NCBI GenBank assembly: GCA_018064545.1
Contig: JAGHUY010000045.1
Span: 1-8,665 of the forward strand
DNA from: Candidatus Apopatosoma intestinale
GTDB taxonomy: Bacteria; Bacillota; Clostridia; Oscillospirales; CAG-272
Length of the DNA: 8,665 bases
Direction: 5' to 3'
This document shows, in pieces, positions 1 through 8,425 of the stretch. The notes below the pieces were generated by a model that saw only the letters and a list, made by a program, of their open reading frames with translations, was not told where the DNA came from and made no database searches. Every line of letters starts with the position of its first letter. Positions within the stretch are counted from its first letter, which is position 1. The translations under genes were made by a program, and so were the position numbers.

Positions 1-38
1 GTCCGTATCATATAAAAAACTTTTTAAGGAGAAAAACC

Positions 39-494
39 ATGAAAAAACTCACAGCTCTCATCCTCGTTCTTGCCATGGTATGCGCGATTCTCTGTTCTTG
101 CGGTGAACCCGCCGTCAAGGCTCCGTTTGAAGTCGGCAGCGATGCGACCGTCGCCGAAGTGGACGGACATTCCGAGTGGGCCGGCACCGCTACGGCCAAC
201 GTCAAGATCGTTGCCGGTGATACCGTTCTGTATTGCGGCAAGGTCACGCTGACCAGCGATTCTCTCTATGCTTCCGAATTCTTCAAGGCAGCCGTAGAAG
301 AGAAAGAACTCTCCCAGGAAGGTCTGGAAGTCGGTTTCGTCACCAGCATCGGCAGTTACGTCAACGACGCCAACACCAACACGTACTGGATGTGGCAGTA
401 CAACGGCAACAATCCCACCAACTTCGCCGTGAACGACGTTCACGTCTTTGAAGGCGACTACCTGCTTTACAGTTTCGAAGAAGTATCCTGGTAA
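39..494 (+). CDS. Small DUF4430-like lipoprotein
   Basis: A 151-residue secreted lipoprotein. It has a Lys-Lys N-terminus, a hydrophobic core at residues 4-19 and a lipobox LCSC ending at Cys21, so it should be lipid-anchored on the outer face of the membrane. Residues about 50-150 resemble the DUF4430/transcobalamin-C-like domain: an extracellular beta-rich segment, an aromatic stretch WMWQYNG (117-123), and a terminal EGDYLLYSFEE (138-148) that matches the family's 'dGD.i.w.y' ending. The family is known in cobalamin-binding contexts and in many surface proteins of unknown ligand, so no substrate can be named. The start is fixed by AAGGAG at 26-31, seven bases upstream. A strong hairpin follows the stop and the nucleoside transporter operon lies 125 bp downstream, so a role as an accessory surface protein is possible but unproven. 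The domain call comes from recognition by eye. Confidence 0.8.
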   Translation: MKKLTALILVLAMVCAILCSCGEPAVKAPFEVGSDATVAEVDGHSEWAGTATANVKIVAGDTVLYCGKVTLTSDSLYASEFFKAAVEEKELSQEGLEVGFVTSIGSYVNDANTNTYWMWQYNGNNPTNFAVNDVHVFEGDYLLYSFEEVSW

Positions 495-504
495 GACCTA
501 CATA

Positions 505-531
505 CGGCGAAGCCCCGGCGGGGCTTCGCCG
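505..531 (+). terminator. GC-rich 12-bp hairpin after the lipoprotein gene
   Basis: A perfect inverted repeat, with 505-516 pairing to 520-531 around a three-base GGC loop, starts 10 bases after the lipoprotein stop codon. It is very stable but is followed by GCCTTAGCCT rather than a T-run. It is therefore not a classical intrinsic terminator. It may act as a weak terminator, a 3'-end-protecting stem, or an attenuator that sets different mRNA levels for the first lipoprotein and the operon downstream. Confidence 0.45.
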
Positions 532-609
532 CCTTAGCCTGACAGAAGTCATCCGAACCCGGTTTATGGGGCGGATTCTATGGCGATTCTCAAAAAAGTT
601 TTTATTTTC

Positions 610-614
610 AGGAG
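610..614 (+). promoter_or_regulatory. Ribosome binding site choosing the BMP lipoprotein start
   Basis: AGGAG lies five bases before ATG 620. The same frame stays open back to an ATG at 566, which would add 18 residues (beginning MGRILW) in front of the Lys-Lys signal peptide and has no visible ribosome binding site. Start 620 is therefore preferred. Confidence 0.8.
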
Positions 615-619
615 TTATT

Positions 620-1798
620 ATGAAAAAATTACTATCTGTCATTTTCGCCATCCTCATGATGACGTCGATTCTCTTTTCCGCCGTTTCTTGCGGAGAAAAT
701 CCCGCAGGTCCGAATGCCGGTCAGTCTCAGACTTCCGGCGTTGCCGATATTCACGACGGCAAATTCCGCGTTGCGCTTCTCATCAACGGCGACCTCGGCG
801 ATATGTCGTTCTGGGACTCGGCAAACGAGGGGATGCTCCGTTTTCAGAAAGACCATCCCGAAGCGGACGTGAAGATCGTCGAAATGGGTTCGAGCGATCC
901 CACGGTCTATGAATCGACGCTGGCCAAGACCGCCGCGGAGGCCTACGACCTCATCATCGTCGGCACCACGGATATGCGTGAGCCTCTTCAAAGACTGGTC
1001 AAAAAGGAAAAATACGCCGACCGCCGTTTCGTGATCTTCGATACGGAGATCAAGGACGGCAAAGCGGCAGATTATAAAACGGTCCATTCCATCATGTTCA
1101 ATCAGAACGAAGGCGGTTATCTCGCCGGCGTTCTGGCATCTCTGATGTCTCTTGACGCCGGTTCGGCCAACACAGCTTTCATCGGCGGCGCACCGAACGA
1201 CATCATCAACGACTTTGCCAGCGGATTTATGCAGGGTGTACGTGCCGTCAACGCGGAAAGATCGGCCTCGATCGGAGCATTCCACTCGTTCATCGGCGAC
1301 TTTTCGGACAGCCCCAAGGGCAAATCGCTCGCCGAGACCTATTACAGCGGGAACGACGTTTCCGTCCTCTTTGCGGCGGCCAGCCAAGCGGGGATCGGCT
1401 GTGTGGAAGCGGCCACTCTCACCGGCCATACCATCATCGGCGTTGACTCTGACCAGTACGCGTTCTACAAGGATTCCAACCCCGCCAAAGCGGCCGCTAT
1501 CGTCACGTCGATCGAAAAGCGCGTCGGCGATACGCTGTATGAAGTATGTGAAAAGTTCATGGCCGACACGCTGACCTACGGCGATCTGGAAGTGTTGGGC
1601 ATCAAGGACGGCAAGATCGGATACGTGGATAACGATAATTTCAAAGCCCTTGTCTCGGAAGCCAACCGCGCCTATCTTGCCGACGTAGCGGCGAAGATCG
1701 CTTCCGGCGAACTGAAAATCGAAAGCGGGCTGAAAAGATATACGACGTCGGCTGAGCTGACCGCTCTGTACGATTCGCTCGATCCCACCAAGAAATAA
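620..1798 (+). CDS. BMP/PnrA-family nucleoside-binding lipoprotein (ABC transporter solute receptor)
   Basis: A 392-residue extracellular substrate-binding lipoprotein of the BMP family (Bmp, PnrA/TmpC, B. subtilis NupN/YufN type). Characterised members capture purine or pyrimidine nucleosides for import. A signal peptide spans residues 1-23, with lipobox AVSC and lipid-anchored Cys24. The mature domain begins near Phe49. It shows the first-strand motif GDLGDMSFWDSANEG (57-71), EGGYLAGVLASL (164-175), SGFMQGVRAVN (201-211), the ligand-contact motif GVDSDQ (274-279) and VTSIEKRV (295-302). The Asp of GVDSDQ and Lys300 match residues that contact the nucleoside in PnrA. Family members usually have Asn after the SF motif; here Trp65 occupies that place, so ligand preference may differ. 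Two bases separate its stop from the ATPase start, making it the first gene of the transporter operon. Family confidence is high; the exact ligand is unknown. Confidence 0.93.
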   Translation: MKKLLSVIFAILMMTSILFSAVSCGENPAGPNAGQSQTSGVADIHDGKFRVALLINGDLGDMSFWDSANEGMLRFQKDHPEADVKIVEMGSSDPTVYESTLAKTAAEAYDLIIVGTTDMREPLQRLVKKEKYADRRFVIFDTEIKDGKAADYKTVHSIMFNQNEGGYLAGVLASLMSLDAGSANTAFIGGAPNDIINDFASGFMQGVRAVNAERSASIGAFHSFIGDFSDSPKGKSLAETYYSGNDVSVLFAAASQAGIGCVEAATLTGHTIIGVDSDQYAFYKDSNPAKAAAIVTSIEKRVGDTLYEVCEKFMADTLTYGDLEVLGIKDGKIGYVDNDNFKALVSEANRAYLADVAAKIASGELKIESGLKRYTTSAELTALYDSLDPTKK

Positions 1799-1800
1799 CG

Positions 1801-3319
<1,519 letters not shown>

Positions 3320-3330
<11 letters not shown>

Positions 3331-4435
3331 AATGCTTGCTTTTTTTGCCTCATTTTTAAACACGACAGCGACGTTTTTCCGAAAAAAAGAGACGAAAGAC
3401 GTCATTTGGGAAACGATCAGAACGCTTGCCATGCTTCTCTTTTCGCTTCTCTGCGCGGTCGTCGTCATCGCTTTGGCATCGCGGGACGATCCCGGTGCCG
3501 TCAAGGTATTCCTCACCGCCCCATTTGAAGACGGATACACCGTCAGCCGTATCCTGACCGAATCCATCCCGCTCATGTTCACCGGTTCCGCCGTCTGTCT
3601 GATGTCCCGAGCCGGGCAGTTCAATATGTTCGTGGAGGGCGGTTTCTTTGTCGGCGCATTCGTGTCGGCGGTACTGGCACCCGAACTTTGCACGGGAACT
3701 TCGTCGTTCTTAGTCCCCGTTCTTTGCATCCTCGCAGGAACGGTCGCGGCGGCGGCGCTCGGCTATATTCCCGCCAAGCTCAAATCGGGTCTCGGCATCG
3801 ATGAATTCGTATCTTCTCTCATGATGAACTACATCGTCCTTTGGGTGGTTCTCTACCTTCTGAACAACGTCTGGGGCGATCCCGAAGTCACCAATGCCAC
3901 CAAATATCTGGAAGACTTTGCCAAACTTCCCTTCTTGAGCCGTGACAACGAGCTGTCTTCCGGCTTTATCATGGCCGTCGCCGTTGCCGTTCTCTGTGCG
4001 CTTTTCCTCTTCAAAACGAAGTGGGGCTATGAGATCCGTCTGACGGGAAACAACCGGGAATTTGCCTCGTATTCCGGGATCCGTACCGACCGGGTAGTCG
4101 TATACAGCCAACTCATCGGCTCCGGCCTCGCCGGATTCGGCGGCGGTGTGTATCTGCTCGGCAACTATTACCGCTTTACGTGGAAAACGCTCCCGAACTA
4201 CGGGTTTGACGGCTTCGTCATCGCCATCATGGCGAGAAACAGCCCGATCCTCGTTCCGTTTGCGTCTCTGTTCCTCGCGTATCTGCGCGTCGGTGCCCAG
4301 CAGATGTCTCTCTATACCAATGTTCAGCACGAAGTCATCTATATTATTCAAGGCATTATCATCATCCTCTTCGGCGCCAAGTTCCTTATGGATATGTCCG
4401 TCAAGAAAAAGAGGGGGAAGGAGATGACGGTATGA
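3320..4435 (+). CDS. Nucleoside-type ABC transporter permease, first subunit
   Basis: A 371-residue integral membrane protein of the BPD_transp_2 family (NupP/YufP-like), one half of the membrane channel for the BMP receptor. A basic cytoplasmic N-terminus (1-30) precedes the first membrane helix at about 34-53. The family motif region ESIPLMFTGSAVCLMSRAG (81-99), followed by FNMFVEGG (101-108), corresponds to the usual 'P..ltGL...fraGlfNiG.EGq'. GIDEFVSSLMMNYI (159-172) and GYEIRLTGNN with YSGI (236-254) form the cytoplasmic coupling region. YGFDGFVIAIMARNSP (294-309) and VGAQQMSL (324-331) complete the C-terminal signature. The Arg-Lys-rich tail (362-367) is cytoplasmic. It overlaps the ATPase gene by 11 bases and shares an ATGA overlap with the second permease, so the two permeases are translationally coupled. 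Confidence 0.93.
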
Positions 4436-5343
4436 TCGGATTTGTCTTTTCGGAAGAGTTTCTGCAAAGATCGGTGGTCTTTGCTCTCCCGATCCTGTTT
4501 GCCGCTTTTGCGGCACTCATCTCCAACCGGGCGGGTATCGTCAACATCAATATAGAGGGAAGTATGTCGGTGGCCGCCGTCTGCGGAACGCTGGCCGGTC
4601 ACTTTTCGGGAAGCTGGATTCTGGGGCTGATCGTCGCGATGCTCGTCGGCGTCGGAATGTCTATGCTGCTAGCCGGAGCGGCCCTCGTTCTGAGAACGGA
4701 CAGTTTTCTTTCGGGAATCGCGCTCAATACGCTGGCCACGGGTCTCAGCGTGTACATTCTCTACGCGGTTCTCGGGGTCAAGGGCGATTCGTCCTCGGCT
4801 CCCACTGCGGCCATACCGAATATCTCCATCCCCATCCTTCGTGATATTCCGGTCATCGGGAAACTGCTTTTTGACCAGAGTCTGCTTTTTTACGTCGCGA
4901 TCCTCTGTACCGTTTTTCTCGTGTTTTTGCTGAATCGCACGAAACTCGGCACGGAGATTCGCGCGGTGGGCCATAACCCCGCCGCCGCGGAGAGCGTCGG
5001 CATCAATCCGAGAGTCGTCAAGACGAAAGCCCTGATCCTTTGCGGCGTTTTCTCCGGTCTCGGCGGCGCATTCTTATCCATGAGTTATCTCATGTATTTC
5101 TCGGCGGGCATGGTGGCCGGACGCGGATTCATCGGCATTGCCGCAGAAGCCATGGGCGTCGGAAATCCGGTTCTCACCGCGCTGTTTTCGTTCCTGTTCG
5201 GGGCAGTCACCTACTTCTCGGTGGGGGCACAGACCGTGCTCTCTTTCCCGTATCAGATTCTCAATACCCTTCCCTATATCATGACGCTGATCGCCTTGAT
5301 CATCTATGCCGTCATCCAAAAAAATAAACAGTCAAAGAAGTAA
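4432..5343 (+). CDS. Nucleoside-type ABC transporter permease, second subunit
   Basis: A 303-residue hydrophobic BPD_transp_2 permease (NupQ/YufQ-like) that would pair with the larger permease to form the translocation pore. The N-terminal hallmark NRAGIVNINIEGSM (32-45) matches the family's 'eRaGvvNiglEG.m'. RTDSFLSGIALNTLATGLSVY (88-108) is the middle helix region. GTEIRAVGHNPAAAESVGI (173-191) is the cytoplasmic coupling helix that contacts the ATPase. GRGFIGIAAEAMGVGNP (230-246) and SVGAQ (263-267) are typical of the C-terminal half. The protein ends in a short Lys-rich tail. AAGGAG at 4418-4423, eight bases upstream of the ATG, supports the start, and ATG 4432 overlaps the preceding stop as ATGA. 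The hydrolase gene begins seven bases after its stop. The length fits the shorter permease of this transporter class. Confidence 0.93.
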   Translation: MIGFVFSEEFLQRSVVFALPILFAAFAALISNRAGIVNINIEGSMSVAAVCGTLAGHFSGSWILGLIVAMLVGVGMSMLLAGAALVLRTDSFLSGIALNTLATGLSVYILYAVLGVKGDSSSAPTAAIPNISIPILRDIPVIGKLLFDQSLLFYVAILCTVFLVFLLNRTKLGTEIRAVGHNPAAAESVGINPRVVKTKALILCGVFSGLGGAFLSMSYLMYFSAGMVAGRGFIGIAAEAMGVGNPVLTALFSFLFGAVTYFSVGAQTVLSFPYQILNTLPYIMTLIALIIYAVIQKNKQSKK

Positions 5344-5350
5344 TTGTGCT

Positions 5351-6727
5351 ATGAATAAAGCTTGTAAATACGAATGCGAAACCATGCAAAACTCGGTACC
5401 CGTCATCCTGGAAGAGGAAGAACAGGGCTGGGACGACTGCAACGACTCAGGAAACGAGGATAACCGTCAGAATACGCTGTTCTGGCACAGCAACGTTCCC
5501 GGATCGGGCGCAACGGAACACGTCATCGTCGCGGCGATGCAGGATATGGAAAACATGGGGTACGACGTTTCCGAGGCGGAAAAGTATATCGAAGCCGGCG
5601 AGACAGCTTTTGAAAACAAGGATTATGCCGAACTGGCCCGGCTGACCGCGAAGGTTTTTTATCTTCTCAATACCGCTCCGAAAATCCCGTCTCATCCGCA
5701 TTGGCGTTATACCCAGTACGAAGATTTCTCGCAGTATGAAAAAGCCGTGGCTCTTCCGGTATACGAATATGACACGAAAGACCGCTCTTACTACGACCGC
5801 ACCTATTGCGGTTGGATCGCTCAGATTTGCGGCGGTGCGCTCGGAACGGCCATCGAAGGCTATACGGGAAGCGCGATAAAAAAAGCCTTTGGCGACGTGA
5901 AAACCTACGTGAGAAAACCGAACACCTACAACGACGACATCACCTATGAACTCTGTTTTCTCGAAGCACTCAAAAAGAGCGGTCGGAACATCACGTCCGC
6001 TGATATTGCGGAAGAGTGGGCGGCTCTGATCCCGTGCGGCTGGTCGGCCGAGGACAGGGCGCTAAGGAATCTCAAACTCGGCATCTTCCCGCCGGAAAGC
6101 GGGAAACTGAACAATCCGTACCGGGAATGGATCGGCGCCCAGATGCGGGGCACCGTCTGCGGCATGGTCGCCCCCGGAGATGTGAGACGCGCCGCGTATT
6201 ACGCCTTTATCGACGGGCAGGTGTCTCACCACAACAACGGCGTTCTCGGAGAAGTGTTCAACGCGATCCTCGCGTCTCTCGCCTACGTAAAATCAGACGT
6301 CCGTGAGATTCTGCGAGAGGCGGTTTCGCTGATCCCAAGCGACAGCGAATACTATTCGGTGATCCGATTTGCGCTGGATCGGTGCGACGGATCGGCATCC
6401 TGGGAAGACGCGTGGGCCGCGTGCGAAAAGAAATACGGCATTTACAACTGGATCCATGCGTATCCGAACGCGGCGGCAGAAGTGGTCGCGCTGTATTTCG
6501 GAAACGGCGATTTTGATAAAACGATGAACATCTCGGCGATGGAGGGCTTCGACGTTGACTGCAACGCCGCCCAGATCGCAACGGTCGTCGCCGTGGCTTC
6601 CGGGAAACCCGTCGGGGCGGAATGGTCGGCCCCCATCGGCGATAACCTCATTACTTATATGAGAAAGATCAATAATATTTCGATCCGGGAGTTGTCGAGA
6701 GAAACTGTGGAATTGGGCAATCTGTGA
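5351..6727 (+). CDS. ADP-ribosylglycohydrolase-family protein with long N-terminal extension
   Basis: A 458-residue protein, predicted cytoplasmic because no signal peptide is seen. Residues about 150-420 match the ADP-ribosylglycohydrolase fold (ARH/DraG family, binuclear metal hydrolases that cleave N- or O-ribosidic bonds). Visible motifs are GALGTAIEGYTG (162-173), NDDI (194-197) in place of the TDDT motif, APGDVRRAAYYAFIDGQVSHH (274-294), and FDVDCNAA (400-407) in place of the terminal D-x-D-T metal motif. The four metal-site aspartates (195, 196, 401, 403) are kept. The first 150 residues are an added, partly acidic region with EEEE at 21-24 and a probable helical segment at 55-105; most family members are around 300 residues. 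ATG 5351 is chosen as the first start after the permease stop, with a weak AAAGAAG upstream; the frame also allows an ATG at 5306 inside the permease gene. Its place at the end of the nucleoside-uptake operon suggests it hydrolyses an imported ribosyl compound, which is inference. Reversal of protein ADP-ribosylation is the alternative. Confidence 0.85.
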   Translation: MNKACKYECETMQNSVPVILEEEEQGWDDCNDSGNEDNRQNTLFWHSNVPGSGATEHVIVAAMQDMENMGYDVSEAEKYIEAGETAFENKDYAELARLTAKVFYLLNTAPKIPSHPHWRYTQYEDFSQYEKAVALPVYEYDTKDRSYYDRTYCGWIAQICGGALGTAIEGYTGSAIKKAFGDVKTYVRKPNTYNDDITYELCFLEALKKSGRNITSADIAEEWAALIPCGWSAEDRALRNLKLGIFPPESGKLNNPYREWIGAQMRGTVCGMVAPGDVRRAAYYAFIDGQVSHHNNGVLGEVFNAILASLAYVKSDVREILREAVSLIPSDSEYYSVIRFALDRCDGSASWEDAWAACEKKYGIYNWIHAYPNAAAEVVALYFGNGDFDKTMNISAMEGFDVDCNAAQIATVVAVASGKPVGAEWSAPIGDNLITYMRKINNISIRELSRETVELGNL

Positions 6728-6783
6728 CCTGTTCCCATGATGACAGGATCCCGCATAGTCTAACAGGAGTATGCTAAACAAGG

Positions 6784-6819
6784 AAAACGGCATGACCGAA
6801 GTTTTGGTCATGCCGTTTT
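6784..6819. terminator. Bidirectional intrinsic terminator between convergent genes
   Basis: A perfect 14-bp inverted repeat pairs 6784-6797 with 6806-6819 around an eight-base loop. The stem begins with AAAA and ends with TTTT, so transcripts from either strand form a GC-containing stem followed by a short U-run. It lies 56 bases after the hydrolase stop and 41 bases beyond the minus-strand epimerase stop, which fits termination of both operons. Confidence 0.85.
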
Positions 6820-6829
6820 GTCATGCAAT

Positions 6830-6845
6830 CATGGCATCCGCCATG
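6830..6845. other. Small hairpin beside the epimerase stop codon
   Basis: CATGGC (6830-6835) pairs with GCCATG (6840-6845) around an ATCC loop. The six-bp stem has no T-run. It sits between the end of the minus-strand epimerase gene and the bidirectional terminator, so it would lie in the epimerase 3' UTR. Its function is unknown and it may be chance. Confidence 0.35.
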
Positions 6846-6860
6846 CTATCCTGTTCGTTC

Positions 6861-8351
6861 TTATTTCCGAAAACCGTCATACACCTTTTCCAGATGTTTT
6901 CCGATATGGTTTTCGAGCGCGTCGGCATAGTCGCCCGCATGCTCACGCCACACGGAATAGAGTCTGTCCTTATAGACGAACTTTCCGGTTTCGTCCTTTT
7001 CATTCAAAATGAGGCCGTACGTGATATGGATGAGCTGGCGCGCGTCATTGTTGTCAAAAAGATTCGGCAGTTCTTCATCGGAAAGCGTATCGAGCGACGG
7101 AATAGCCGCCAGATTTGTCGTGACGTGATAATATTTGCGTGCCTCGGCAAAAGCGTATCCGAGGGCGTACCCATGAACCTCGCGGTAGAGCGACGGAGCG
7201 CGTTTTGCCACGATCTTCATGGCTTCCAGCCAGTTGGTTCCGGCCGTTTTGAGGTGGAAATTGCCGTCTGTATATTGGCCCACGGCGGGGAATACGGAGA
7301 ATTTATCGGAGCCCGAATGCACGCTGATCTTGTAGCCGAAATGCCGGGCGATCGCGGCATGGACTTTGAAATCTTTTTCAAACTGCGAAAGGTCGCCGAT
7401 GTAGTCGATGCCTTTCTGAAATTCACCGCAGAAGCGCGGTGCCACGGTCGCGGGTCTGACCCCGCGGGAGATCAGCTCGTTTGCCACGTAGAAATGCTGG
7501 GCGGGTTCGGTCGGTGTGGCCGTCTCGTCAATGGAAATCTCAAAATCGAGTGCGTCTTCTTTTCCCGCAAAGAACTGTGTGTAAATCCCGGCGGCAAAAT
7601 CGATCGCCTCGTTATAGACAAGACACATCCGCGCAAACGACATTTTGTCAAACGCGACGGTTTCCCCGTCCACGTCAAACGACTTCCCGACATATTTTTC
7701 TTCCAGCGCGGGGTTTCCGATATACTCGGAAAGCACTTCTTCATCCGTCATGGTCTCCACACCGTTCCGGATATGTTCGCTGCAATCGAGCGTGATCATG
7801 GTATATCCGCACGAAATCGCGTATTCGACCTCGGCGGGCGTTTTGAGGTGGTCGCCGTCGGCACCGAACCCCTTGGTAAAGTTCTCCTTGAACACCGCAA
7901 AGCTCACGCAGTCGAGAACGTCCTCAAATGTGCGGTTTGTGAGCGTCAACTCGCGGATGGATTGTTGCGCGAGAATCGGGTAGGCATCATATTTTTCAAA
8001 GACCCGTATATGCCCCGACGTGGCAATGCCCAGACGGTCGCCAACGCCGACCGTGCGCGGCTTTTTCAGCACGGAGACCGGAGCCGTAAAGGGGAACAGG
8101 GCGCGTAAAACCTTTGCGTTTTCATGGTTCTGCTCGGCGAGAGTCCACTGTTTTCCGCCGGCCGAAAACGGCTCGCCGGAAAAACTGAGTGCCTTTTCGG
8201 CGACAATAACGTCTCTTTCCCCGACATCGGCAACAAAAACGGAAAGTCCGTCTTTCTGATGGAGCGATTTTTCATAGATGCCATACTGTTTCGTGCTGTC
8301 CGGTGACAACCCGCCGCCGATAAAGGAGATGATATTCTGGGATATTACCAT
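6861..8351 (-). CDS. uxaE: Tagaturonate epimerase UxaE
   Basis: A 496-residue cytoplasmic enzyme of the UxaE family, the type characterised in Thermotoga maritima. It interconverts D-tagaturonate and D-fructuronate, letting cells without the classical tagaturonate reductase/altronate branch send galacturonate from pectin into the fructuronate-mannonate-KDG route. Recognisable family motifs are GVGDRLGIATSGHIRVFEKY (102-121), GFGADGDHLKT (161-171), LDFEISIDET (268-277), PRFCGEFQKGIDYIGDLSQF (305-324), VHSGSDKFSVFP (344-355) and HLKTAGTNWLEA (367-378). Asp, His and Glu residues in these motifs are plausible metal ligands. Length is normal for the family and the gene looks intact. GGAGG on the minus strand (positions 8358-8362), six bases before the start codon, supports the start. 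It lies 74 bp downstream of an MsmX-type ATPase gene on the same strand, so co-transcription is possible. A long open frame opposite it (6771-8108) is a shadow. Confidence 0.92.
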   Translation of the reverse strand: MVISQNIISFIGGGLSPDSTKQYGIYEKSLHQKDGLSVFVADVGERDVIVAEKALSFSGEPFSAGGKQWTLAEQNHENAKVLRALFPFTAPVSVLKKPRTVGVGDRLGIATSGHIRVFEKYDAYPILAQQSIRELTLTNRTFEDVLDCVSFAVFKENFTKGFGADGDHLKTPAEVEYAISCGYTMITLDCSEHIRNGVETMTDEEVLSEYIGNPALEEKYVGKSFDVDGETVAFDKMSFARMCLVYNEAIDFAAGIYTQFFAGKEDALDFEISIDETATPTEPAQHFYVANELISRGVRPATVAPRFCGEFQKGIDYIGDLSQFEKDFKVHAAIARHFGYKISVHSGSDKFSVFPAVGQYTDGNFHLKTAGTNWLEAMKIVAKRAPSLYREVHGYALGYAFAEARKYYHVTTNLAAIPSLDTLSDEELPNLFDNNDARQLIHITYGLILNEKDETGKFVYKDRLYSVWREHAGDYADALENHIGKHLEKVYDGFRK

Positions 8352-8409
8352 AGTGTGCCTCCGTTTTGGTTTATCAATATCTGAAAGTGTTCGTGGGCCG
8401 AATCGCCCG

Positions 8410-8425
8410 CACGATTCCGATCGTG
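8410..8425 (-). other. Short hairpin right after the ATPase stop codon
   Basis: CACGAT (8410-8415) and ATCGTG (8420-8425) form a six-bp stem with a four-base loop, directly after the stop codon of the minus-strand ATPase gene. No T-run follows on the minus strand, so it is a poor terminator; read-through into uxaE seems likely. No convincing promoter was seen in the remaining gap, 8352-8409. Confidence 0.3.

Noticed and set aside
566..619. N-terminal extension of the BMP receptor from ATG 566
   Set aside because: It has no ribosome binding site and would place 18 residues ahead of a normal lipoprotein signal peptide; ATG 620 has AGGAG at the right distance.
495..619. Possible riboswitch or promoter in the gap before the BMP receptor gene
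   Set aside because: Apart from the 505-531 hairpin, no purine-riboswitch-like three-way junction and no convincing -35/-10 pair could be recognised.
632..1429. Minus-strand open frame of 265 codons opposite the BMP receptor gene
   Set aside because: It is fully contained in the receptor gene, whose family motifs are unambiguous; the translation is low-complexity shadow sequence.
5306..5350. Earlier start of the hydrolase inside the permease gene
   Set aside because: There is no ribosome binding site and it adds a 15-residue polar stretch; ATG 5351 just after the permease stop is simpler, though a later ATG at 5384 cannot be ruled out.
6771..8108. Plus-strand open frame of 445 codons opposite uxaE
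   Set aside because: It is the antisense shadow of a clear UxaE gene with conserved motifs and a good ribosome binding site. Its start lies in the terminator region and its translation shows no recognisable domain.
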